A stretch of DNA of 8,977 bases from Actinomycetes bacterium (GTDB lineage Bacteria; Actinomycetota; Thermoleophilia; Solirubrobacterales; Solirubrobacteraceae): positions 1 through 8,977 of the forward strand of contig JAEXXR010000400.1 of the NCBI GenBank assembly GCA_023405705.1, written 5' to 3'. The notes below the pieces were generated by a model. That model saw nothing but the letters and a program-made list of their open reading frames with translations, had not been told where the DNA came from and made no database searches. This document shows positions 1 to 8,566 of the stretch, piece after piece (positions within the stretch are counted from its first letter, which is position 1; each line of letters starts with the position of its first letter). The position numbers and the translations under genes are program-made.

Positions 1-345
1 CACGCGCACGACCAGCGGCACCGGCTCCGCCGAGCGCAGCTCGACGACGTCGTGCCAGGCGCGGCGGACGACGTCGCCGCGCAGCCGCGCGCGCAGCTCC
101 TGCGCGAGCGTCGCGACCTCGCCCGGCCACGTCAGCTCGAAGCGCACCGGCTCGCGGCCGTCGAGCAGGTCGGGAAGCGCGTCACCCGTCAGTGCCACGC
201 CTTCGATCGCACCGGGCATCGAGGGACCGCGCCGGCCGCGACGTCTCGTCTCCACCCACGGCTCGCGCAGCACGGCGAGCAGGCGCAGAGCTGCGGCGGA
301 GGCGCTGACCGCCGCGATCGGATCCGATGCGGCGGCATGCGTCAT
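1..345 (-). CDS. Unrecognised protein, N-terminal part (runs off left edge)
   Basis: The reading frame is open from an ATG at 345 to the left edge, giving 115 residues without a stop. Third positions are strongly G/C, as in the sure genes nearby, which supports coding on this strand. The protein starts MTHAAASDPIAAVSASAAA, an Ala-rich probable helix. It continues with a basic patch (ETRRRGRRG, about residues 32-40) and a segment with alternating hydrophobic residues (VRFELTWPGEVATLAQELRA). I see no signal peptide, membrane segment or motif that I recognise, so no function is given. The start lies 13 bp after the stop of the Rrf2 regulator on the same strand, suggesting cotranscription and possibly control by that regulator. 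Only a weak ribosome site (GAGACGG) precedes the ATG. The C-terminal part is outside the window. Confidence 0.6.
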   Translation of the reverse strand, partial: MTHAAASDPIAAVSASAAALRLLAVLREPWVETRRRGRRGPSMPGAIEGVALTGDALPDLLDGREPVRFELTWPGEVATLAQELRARLRGDVVRRAWHDVVELRSAEPVPLVVRV

Positions 346-358
346 GGCAGCCGCCGTC

Positions 359-751
359 TCAGATGTAGTACATCGCCGCGCCGGCCTCGCGGGCCTCGCG
401 CTCGATGACGTCGGCGACGGTCGTCTGCTCGAGGACGGCGCGGGCGGCGGCGGACGCCTCGGCGAAGACGCCCTCGGCGTCGGCGCCGAAGGCGCCGTCG
501 AGCAGCTCGACGATCTCCAGCACCGAGATCTCGCCCGGCTCGCGGGCGAAGCTGTAGCCGCCCTTGACGCCGCGCTGGGACTTCAGCACCCCGGCGCGGC
601 GCAGCACGGCGAACAGCTGCTCGAGGAACTGGACGGGGATGTCGCGGCGGCGCGCGAGCTCGGCGATCGGCACGGGGCCGTTGCCGCCGAGGCGCCCCAG
701 CTCGGTGAGGGCGCGCAGCGCGTAGGGGGATTTCGTCGTGATCGAGATCAT
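359..751 (-). CDS. Rrf2-family transcriptional regulator, CymR-like
   Basis: A 130-residue winged-helix DNA-binding regulator of the Rrf2 family, close to the usual family length. The N-terminus (MISITTKSPYALRALTELG) is typical. The recognition region spans about residues 27-66, with IPVQFLEQLFAVLRRAG and the wing GVKGGYSF. A dimerisation helix follows to the end. There is no cysteine anywhere, so the three-Cys iron-sulfur site of IscR or the Cys of RsrR-type members is absent. The tail (ARAVLEQTT...AAMYYI) resembles from memory the end of Bacillus CymR (VLDSTTLEDL...AYMFYI), the repressor of cysteine metabolism that works with CysK. A sulfur-related role is therefore possible but inferred. 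The start is fixed by the family N-terminus, and AGGA stands about 8 nt before the ATG. It is divergent from the VanZ-like gene and is followed after 13 bp by an unknown gene. Confidence 0.9.
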   Translation of the reverse strand: MISITTKSPYALRALTELGRLGGNGPVPIAELARRRDIPVQFLEQLFAVLRRAGVLKSQRGVKGGYSFAREPGEISVLEIVELLDGAFGADAEGVFAEASAAARAVLEQTTVADVIEREAREAGAAMYYI

Positions 752-778
752 CTGCTCGGTCCTGGCATCCTCGATGGT
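752..778. promoter_or_regulatory. 27-bp divergent gap, Rrf2 regulator / VanZ-like gene
   Basis: Only 27 bp separate the two divergent start codons (ATG at 751 on minus, ATG at 779 on plus). On the minus side AGGACCGAGCAG precedes the regulator ATG and can act as a ribosome site. On the plus side no Shine-Dalgarno sequence is visible. Arms ATCGAG (741-746) and CTCGAT (770-775) form a weak inverted repeat over the gap, possibly chance. The promoters must overlap this gap and the opposite coding starts. An autoregulatory operator here would affect both genes, but none is proven by sequence. Confidence 0.35.
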
Positions 779-1174
779 ATGACACGGACGCGACGGCTTG
801 CGCACTGGATCGGTCGGCTTGGTCCACCGATCGCCCTGATGGGCGTCATCTTCTTCCTCTCCGCGCAGCCGAATCTGAGAACCGAGCTGGGCACGATCGA
901 CCTCGTCGGCCGCAAGTTCGTGCATGCCTTCGAGTTCGGCCTGCTGTGGTTCCTGTGGCTGCGGGCGCTCGGCTGGCGCGGCCACGCGCCGTGGAGCGCC
1001 GCGGCGATCGCGATCGTCTACGCGATCAGCGACGAGTTCCACCAGACCTTCGTCGACGGCCGCCAGGGCTCGGTGCGCGACGTGCTGATCGACAGCGCCG
1101 GCGTCGCGCTCGCGATGCTCGGCTGGTTCAGGCTGCGGCCGGCGGTGCGGCGTCGGAAGGCCGTCGCGGCCTAG
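779..1174 (+). CDS. VanZ-like family integral membrane protein
   Basis: A 131-residue small membrane protein with the VanZ-like pattern. Predicted membrane segments lie at about residues 16-32, 48-66, 70-84 and 103-118. Family landmarks are visible: SAQ after the first helix (28-30), the K46-xx-H49-xx-E52 motif in KFVHAFEF, and the block DEFHQTFVDGRQGSVRDVLIDSAG (D85, E86, H88, Q89, R95, D101, D105). The C-terminus is basic (RRRK). VanZ itself gives low-level teicoplanin resistance, but most chromosomal homologues have no known reaction, so no resistance role is claimed. The ATG at 779 is chosen because the family similarity begins directly after it and any longer start would run deep into the divergent regulator gene. 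No clear ribosome site precedes it. The stop codon abuts palindromic repeat copy A. Confidence 0.88.
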   Translation: MTRTRRLAHWIGRLGPPIALMGVIFFLSAQPNLRTELGTIDLVGRKFVHAFEFGLLWFLWLRALGWRGHAPWSAAAIAIVYAISDEFHQTFVDGRQGSVRDVLIDSAGVALAMLGWFRLRPAVRRRKAVAA

Positions 1175-1294
1175 AGGCGTCTCCTGGCGCAGTGATCGTC
1201 GTGGCTGACAAGGACGCAGGGAGCGCGGTGGGCGCCAGCCCATAAGCGACCGAGGACGCCGTCAGGCGCGACGAGGACAAGCCAGGTGGCGCCT
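1175..1294. repeat. Dispersed palindromic element, copy A (120 bp)
   Basis: The element fills the convergent gap between the VanZ-like stop (1172-1174) and the HDOD-LuxR stop (1294-1296). The outer arms 1175-1209 and 1261-1294 are inverted repeats, matching at about 26 of 34 positions with one gap; two of the mismatches are compatible with G-U pairs. The centre 1210-1260 holds GGGCGCCAGCCC, itself a small stem-loop (1230-1241). Three blocks are homologous to copy B at 4811-4970: 1195-1225, 1230-1255 and 1262-1286. There is no U-tract on either strand. A long RNA hairpin here could end transcription of both genes, but the homology between copies points to a dispersed REP- or MITE-like repeat rather than two independent terminators. 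Confidence 0.8.
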
Positions 1295-2391
1295 CAGATC
1301 CAGCCGCGCTCGGTGGCGATCAGGACCGCCTGGGCGCGGTCGACGGCGCCGAGCTTGCCGTAGATGTTGTGCAGGTGGGTTCGCACGGTGCTGGTCGACA
1401 GCTCCAGCTCGTGGGCGATCTGCTTGTAGACCTTGCCCTGGCCGAGGCGCTTGAGCACCTCCGTCTCGCGCGTCGAGAGCGGGCACGGGTCGAGCGCCCG
1501 CTGGCGGCCGTTGGTCGACGGGTTCGGCAGGTCGTACATCACCGCGCGCAGCTCGGCCGGGCCGATCCCGACCAGGCGCGCGGTCGTCAGCATCTCGTTC
1601 GGGGAGACGGCGTCGCCGTGGCCGTAGTGGGCGAGCATGTCCGCCAGCCTGACGAGCGCGGCCTCGCCGTCGGCGTCGTCGCTGTGGTGGCGCTCGATCG
1701 TCGAGGCGACCGACTTCGGCAGGCCCCAGCGGCGCGCGAGCACGCCGCCGACGAGCGCGTGGTCGACGCCGAGCTCGCGGCGCTCGCGGTGGACCCGCTC
1801 CTCCGGGGTGCGCGCCTCGCCGTGGACCTGGCGCGGGTAGCCCGGGTAGGCGTGGGCGAGCACGAGCTTGCCGACGTCGTGCAGCAGCGAGGTGACCATC
1901 AGACGGTCGCGGTCCTCGTAGCCGAGCTCGGTCGCGAGCCGGTCGGCGGCGCGCTGGGTCGCGACGCCGTGGAGGCGGAAGCGCTCCGGCGTCCCCTCCC
2001 AGATCCCGCTGCGGTCGAAGAAGTCGAAGGTGCGGGCACGGCTTGCGAGCGCCTGCACGGCGGCCGGCGAGAGCACCGAGACCGATCTGACGATGCTGTC
2101 GACTCTGCCGCGCGACCTGCCGTCGACGCGGTTGGCGAGCCGCAGCGTCGCGATCGCGAGCGCGACGTCGGACTCGACCGCGGCGACGACCTCGGCCGTC
2201 GGAGGCTTGTCCTGCGTGAACAGCCGCAGCACGCGGTTGCGCGACTCGGCGAGGACGGGGAACGCCTCCAGCGCCTCGAAGGCGGCCGTCAGCCGGCGGC
2301 CGTGGCCCTCGTTGTGGTGGCGACCGCCGAGGGCGGGGTCGCTGGGGACCGTTGAAGTCAAGCTGGTGGCTGTGAGCGTCGGAGGCGTCAT
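1294..2391 (-). CDS. HDOD/HD-domain signalling protein with C-terminal LuxR-type HTH
   Basis: A 365-residue fusion. Residues about 35-290 form an HDOD-type domain and residues about 303-362 a LuxR/FixJ-type HTH (PLSTRETEVLKRLGQGKVYKQIA...STSTVRTHLHNIYGKL). The HD part keeps a full set of candidate metal ligands: H141, H171-D172 (SLLHDVGKLVLAH), H211 (VDHALVGG), H235-H236 (ERHH) and D251 (LADMLAHY). Many HDOD domains have lost these residues, so hydrolase activity is possible here. The GYP signature of cyclic-di-GMP phosphodiesterases is absent. The likely role is a one-component transcription factor whose HD domain senses or turns over a small molecule; the ligand is unknown. The ATG at 2391 has no Shine-Dalgarno sequence. 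The first ~33 residues are low in similarity, so a later start is possible. Upstream lie a promoter candidate and two palindromes that could be operators. Confidence 0.87.
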   Translation of the reverse strand: MTPPTLTATSLTSTVPSDPALGGRHHNEGHGRRLTAAFEALEAFPVLAESRNRVLRLFTQDKPPTAEVVAAVESDVALAIATLRLANRVDGRSRGRVDSIVRSVSVLSPAAVQALASRARTFDFFDRSGIWEGTPERFRLHGVATQRAADRLATELGYEDRDRLMVTSLLHDVGKLVLAHAYPGYPRQVHGEARTPEERVHRERRELGVDHALVGGVLARRWGLPKSVASTIERHHSDDADGEAALVRLADMLAHYGHGDAVSPNEMLTTARLVGIGPAELRAVMYDLPNPSTNGRQRALDPCPLSTRETEVLKRLGQGKVYKQIAHELELSTSTVRTHLHNIYGKLGAVDRAQAVLIATERGWI

Positions 2392-2393
2392 CG

Positions 2394-2432
2394 CGATCGG
2401 TTGCCGCGCAGCGTCCTGCTGCGAGGGGATCG
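2394..2432 (-). promoter_or_regulatory. Nested stem-loop in 5' leader of HDOD-LuxR gene
   Basis: In the minus-strand RNA, GATCG (2398-2394) can pair with CGATC (2432-2428). Inside this lies the stem CGCAGC/GCTGCG (2423-2418 with 2412-2407) around the loop AGGAC. The structure ends two bases before the ATG. The only Shine-Dalgarno-like bases, AGGA, sit in the apical loop, about 20 nt from the start. This could affect translation, but such stems are frequent in GC-rich DNA. Confidence 0.3.
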
Positions 2433-2475
2433 CTTCAGTCCCGGCGCGATGGCCTCGCTGTCCCGATCCGTTCAG

Positions 2476-2504
2476 GTTATCGGCACCCGGAGGCCCTTTG
2501 TTGA
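2476..2504 (-). promoter_or_regulatory. Candidate sigma70-type promoter of HDOD-LuxR gene
   Basis: Read on the minus strand, a -35 box TCAACA (2504-2499) and a -10 box GATAAC (2481-2476) are separated by exactly 17 bp. Each matches four of six consensus bases. The expected transcript start is near 2469, giving a leader of about 78 nt to the ATG at 2391. This is among the few AT-richer spots in the gap, and the boxes lie just downstream of the tandem palindromes. Confidence 0.45.
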
Positions 2505-2514
2505 GGCCGTTTGC

Positions 2515-2554
2515 GCTCGACAGGGTGTCGAATCGCTCGACACCCTGTCGAATC
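2515..2554. repeat. Tandem 20-bp repeat with two 15-bp palindromes (operator or hairpin)
   Basis: Two adjacent 20-bp units (2515-2534 and 2535-2554) are identical except for their central three bases, GGG in the first and CCC in the second. Each contains a palindrome TCGACA-NNN-TGTCGA (2517-2531 and 2537-2551), with centres 20 bp or two helical turns apart. Because GGG and CCC are complementary, the two palindromes are also perfect reverse complements and can form a 15-bp stem with the 5-nt loop 2532-2536. They lie about 55 and 75 bp upstream of the predicted start of the HDOD-LuxR transcript and about 30 bp after the gltX stop. They may be a double operator or a hairpin ending gltX transcription; no U-tract follows. 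Confidence 0.75.
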
Positions 2555-2562
2555 GCTCGGCC

Positions 2563-2585
2563 GCTGACGCGCGAGCGCCGTCAGC
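2563..2585 (-). terminator. Stem-loop overlapping the gltX stop codon
   Basis: GCTGACG (2563-2569) and CGTCAGC (2579-2585) form a perfect 7-bp stem with a 9-nt loop. The gltX TGA (2583-2581) lies inside the stem. Together with the larger hairpin at 2517-2551 this could mark the end of the gltX transcript. There is no run of U residues, so classical intrinsic termination is not shown. Confidence 0.35.
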
Positions 2586-3918
2586 CGCCGACGCGTGCGA
2601 GCGCGGCGTCGATCCGCCGCAGCGTCTCGTCGCGCCCGAGCAGCGCGACCGACTCGAAGATGCCGGGCGAGATCGTCGACCCGGCGATCGCGACGCGGAC
2701 CGGCTGGAAGACGTGCTTGGGCTTCCAGTCGTTGGCCTCCAGCAGGCCGCGCAGCGTCTCCTCCACGCCCTCCTGCGTGAACGGCTCCAGCGCCGCCAGC
2801 GCCTCGCGTGCGGCGCGCAGGCCCTCGACCGCGCCCTCGACGCCGAAGACCTTCGTCCACGCCTTCTCGTCGTCGCCGGGGCCGTCGAAGAAGAAGCCGG
2901 CGAGCGGCCAGAAGTCGGCGAGCGTCTGGATCTTCTCGCGGCTGATCTCGACCGCGTCGCGCAGGCCGCTGCGGCCGGTGAACGCCTCCAGCCGCGCCGT
3001 CAGCTCCTCCACCGGCAGCTCGCGCAGGTAGATGCCGTTGATGTGGCGCAGCTTTCTCTCGTCGAAGACGGCCGGCGACTTGGAGATTCTCTCCAGTCTC
3101 AGCAGCTGCGCCAGCTCCTGCACGGTGAACAGCTCGCGCTCGGGGTCGAAGCCGGCGCCGAGCAGCGCGACGTAGTTGTTGACCGCCTCGGGCAGGTAGC
3201 CCTGGTCGCGCAGCTCCTGCACGGAGGCGGCGCCGTGACGCTTGGAGAGCTTCTTGCCGTCGGGACCGTGCAGCAGCGGCAGGTGGGCGTAGACGGGCGC
3301 TCTCGCCCCCAGCGCCTCGAAGACGAGCAGCTGCTTGGGGGTGTTGGAGAGGTGGTCCTCGCCGCGCACGACGTGCGTGACGCCGGCGTCGAGGTCGTCG
3401 ATCGCGACGGCGAAGTTGTAGAGCACCGAGCCGTCGGCGCGGGCGATCACCGGGTCGTCGATGTGGACGTGCCTGAACACGGCGTCGCCGCGGATCGCGT
3501 CGTGGACGACCGTCTCCCCCTCGTCGGGCACGCGCAGGCGCACGGCGCCCTCGGCCTCCGGCGTGCCGCGGAAGCCGCGGTCGTCGCCGTGCTGGGCCTT
3601 CCACGCTCTGACGTCCTCGCCGGTCGCGTTGGAGTGGTACGCGTGGCCGGAGTCGAGCAGCTGCTGGAGCGCCTCGGCGTGGCGCGGGCCGTTCGCGGTC
3701 TGGAAGACCGGTCCCTCGTCCCAGTCCAGCTCGAGCCATCTGAGCGCGTCGAGGATCTGCTCGACGTTCTCGGGGGTCGACCGCTCGCGGTCGGTATCTT
3801 CGATCCGCAGGACGAGTCTGCCGCCGCTCCCGCGTGCGAGCAGCCAGTTGTAGAGGGCCGTTCGCGCGCCGCCGATGTGCAGCGCGCCGGTCGGAGAAGG
3901 AGCGAAGCGAACTTTCAT
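2581..3918 (-). CDS. gltX: Glutamyl-tRNA synthetase
   Basis: This class I aminoacyl-tRNA synthetase joins glutamate to its tRNA in the cytoplasm. In bacteria without GlnRS it may also charge tRNA-Gln for later amidation. The 445 residues are a little short for the family (usually about 470-490). The Rossmann fold starts at once with VRFAPSPTG, followed by the HIGH-type motif H14-I-G-G. RIEDTDRERS (38-47) lines the active site, VVRGEDHLSNTPKQ (183-196) is the conserved substrate segment, and KLSKR (223-227, followed by HG) is the KMSKS-type loop. The C-terminal helical anticodon-binding part follows from about residue 290. There is no cysteine, hence no zinc site. The start is fixed because the signature begins at residue 3. 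No Shine-Dalgarno sequence precedes the ATG, so the mRNA may be leaderless. It is divergent from nfo with start codons 9 bp apart. Confidence 0.96.
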   Translation of the reverse strand: MKVRFAPSPTGALHIGGARTALYNWLLARGSGGRLVLRIEDTDRERSTPENVEQILDALRWLELDWDEGPVFQTANGPRHAEALQQLLDSGHAYHSNATGEDVRAWKAQHGDDRGFRGTPEAEGAVRLRVPDEGETVVHDAIRGDAVFRHVHIDDPVIARADGSVLYNFAVAIDDLDAGVTHVVRGEDHLSNTPKQLLVFEALGARAPVYAHLPLLHGPDGKKLSKRHGAASVQELRDQGYLPEAVNNYVALLGAGFDPERELFTVQELAQLLRLERISKSPAVFDERKLRHINGIYLRELPVEELTARLEAFTGRSGLRDAVEISREKIQTLADFWPLAGFFFDGPGDDEKAWTKVFGVEGAVEGLRAAREALAALEPFTQEGVEETLRGLLEANDWKPKHVFQPVRVAIAGSTISPGIFESVALLGRDETLRRIDAALARVGG

Positions 3919-3922
3919 GGAG
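3919..3922 (+). promoter_or_regulatory. Ribosome binding site of nfo
   Basis: GGAG stands 5 nt before the nfo ATG (3928). It directly abuts the gltX start codon on the other strand (3918-3916). It supports the short endonuclease IV start, as do the family N-terminus and the absence of coding similarity further upstream. Confidence 0.6.
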
Positions 3923-3927
3923 TCTGC

Positions 3928-4785
3928 ATGCTAATCGGCACCCACGTGTCGCAGGCCGGCGGCCTGGACAAGGCGATCGGCCGCGGTGTCGAGAGAGGCT
4001 GCGAGTCGATCCAGATCTTCAACCAGTCGCCGCGGATGTGGAGACCGACCAACTACGGTCCCGACGACTTCGCCGCCTTCAGAGCGGCGATGGACGACTC
4101 GCCGATCAGAGCGGTCCTGATCCACGCCGTCTACCTGATCAACTGCGCCTCCGAGGACCCGGAGATCCGCTCCAAGTCGCTCGCGTCGCTGAAGCAGTCG
4201 CTGCGCGTCGGCGACGGGATCGGCGCCGACGTCGTGCTGCACCCCGGCTCGGCCCTCAGAGGGCACGTCGGCGAGGCGATCAGACGGGCCGGCGCGGTCT
4301 TCGCCGAGGCGCTGGCGGAGACGGAGCGCAGCAACCTGCTGCTGGAGGACACGGCCGGTGCCGGCGGCACGCTCGGGCGCTCCTTCGAGGAGCTGCAGGC
4401 GCTGCTGGAGGCGGCCGGCGGCGGCGAGCGGCTCGGCGTCTGCCTCGACTCCTGCCACCTGCTCGCCTCCGGCTACGACGTCCGGACGGTCGACGGGCTG
4501 ACGGAGACGCTCGACCGCTTCGACGAGCTCGTCGGGCTCGACCGCCTCGGCGCCGTCCACCTCAACGACTCGCAGACGCCGCTGGGCTCCAACCGCGACC
4601 GGCACGCCAACCTCGGCGAGGGCGAGCTGGGCGAGCCCGGCTGCCAGGCGTTCCTGTCGGAGCCGCGCTTCGAGCAGATGGCGGTCGTGCTGGAGACCCC
4701 CGGCCCCGACAAGAAGGGCACGACGGCCGAGGAGATCGCCTACGCCAAGAAGCTCCGCAGAGCGGGGATCAAGGCGCGGAGCTGA
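3928..4785 (+). CDS. nfo: Endonuclease IV (abasic-site endonuclease)
   Basis: The enzyme cleaves DNA 5' to abasic sites and removes 3' blocking groups in base excision repair, using three zinc ions in a TIM-barrel fold. The 285 residues match the E. coli Nfo length. All nine expected metal ligands are visible: H66 (LIHAVYLIN), H105 (VLHPGSA), E140 (LLLEDTAG), D174 and H177 (CLDSCH), H211 (HLNDS), D224 and H226 (DRHANLGEG), and E256 (LETPG). The usual Pro in HAPYLIN is Val68 here, a minor departure. The start at 3928 gives the canonical MLIGTHVSQAGGL. The gene begins 9 bp from gltX on the opposite strand, so its promoter must lie inside gltX. It converges on dnaE across repeat copy B. Seven of 23 arginines use AGA, the only A-ending sense codons besides CTA at position 2. 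Confidence 0.96.
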   Translation: MLIGTHVSQAGGLDKAIGRGVERGCESIQIFNQSPRMWRPTNYGPDDFAAFRAAMDDSPIRAVLIHAVYLINCASEDPEIRSKSLASLKQSLRVGDGIGADVVLHPGSALRGHVGEAIRRAGAVFAEALAETERSNLLLEDTAGAGGTLGRSFEELQALLEAAGGGERLGVCLDSCHLLASGYDVRTVDGLTETLDRFDELVGLDRLGAVHLNDSQTPLGSNRDRHANLGEGELGEPGCQAFLSEPRFEQMAVVLETPGPDKKGTTAEEIAYAKKLRRAGIKARS

Positions 4786-4810
4786 AGGCGCGAGCTGATG
4801 CACGCCCGCC

Positions 4811-4965
4811 GCGTGGCGTATGGCGCCGCCATCGTCGTGCCTGGCAAGGACGGGGGAGCGACCACGGACTTCGTCCGCGGTGCCCGGGCGCCAGCCCATG
4901 AGCGACCGGGGCACCGCCGACGAAGTCGGTGGTCACCGCCAGGCGCGGCGAGGGCAAGCCAGACG

Positions 4966-4970
<5 letters not shown>
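4811..4970. repeat. Dispersed palindromic element, copy B (about 160 bp)
   Basis: The element lies between the 3' ends of nfo (stop 4783-4785) and dnaE (stop 4966-4968), overlapping the dnaE stop. The outer arms 4812-4845 and 4938-4970 match as inverted repeats at about 25 of 33 positions. The inner arms 4861-4885 and 4909-4933 match at 23 of 25. The 23-nt loop 4886-4908 is nearly identical to the centre of copy A. Homologous blocks are 4831-4860 with 1195-1225 (three mismatches, one gap), 4886-4911 with 1230-1255 (two mismatches) and 4939-4963 with 1262-1286 (four mismatches). Copy A lacks the inner arms. No coding gene is seen in 4786-4965, and no U-tract follows the stem on either strand. 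Confidence 0.82.
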
Positions 4971-8505
<3,535 letters not shown>

Positions 8506-8515
8506 CCGGCAACGG

Positions 8516-8521
8516 AGAATA
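8516..8521 (-). promoter_or_regulatory. Candidate -10 box of dnaE
   Basis: The minus strand reads TATTCT (8521-8516), five of six matches to TATAAT, inside an otherwise very GC-rich 61-bp gap. The start codon is only 10 nt further, so transcription would begin within a few bases of the ATG. That fits the absence of a Shine-Dalgarno sequence and would make the mRNA nearly leaderless. No convincing -35 box is seen at 17-18 bp. Confidence 0.35.
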
Positions 8522-8566
8522 GGCGGCGCCGCGGACGCCGTGCGAGTTTCCCGGCGGGGCGGGCGA

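Noticed and set aside
359..751. IscR-type iron-sulfur regulator
   Set aside because: The protein contains no cysteine, so the cluster cannot be bound by the usual residues.
1175..1294. Classical intrinsic terminator
   Set aside because: The hairpin is large and imperfect, no U-tract follows on either strand, and its sequence is shared with another intergenic element, so it is recorded as a dispersed repeat.
1294..2391. HD-GYP cyclic-di-GMP phosphodiesterase
   Set aside because: The HD residues are present but the HHExxxGxGYP signature is absent (the corresponding region reads ERHHSDD), and the layout fits HDOD better.
2517..2551. LexA/SOS box
   Set aside because: Actinobacterial SOS boxes are TCGAAC-N4-GTTCGA-like. 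Here the half-sites are TCGACA/TGTCGA with a 3-bp centre, so spacing and sequence differ.
2401..3927. A 500-residue N-terminal extension of endonuclease IV in the same frame
   Set aside because: It is the antisense of gltX. The canonical Nfo start with a GGAG site is at 3928 and gives the normal 285-residue length.
3917..3934. Five-codon leader ORF (ATG at 3917, TAA at 3932) overlapping the nfo start, with AAGGAG at 3897
   Set aside because: The AAGGAG is 14 nt from the ATG, too far for normal initiation, and the ATG arises simply from the palindrome CATG at the gltX start.
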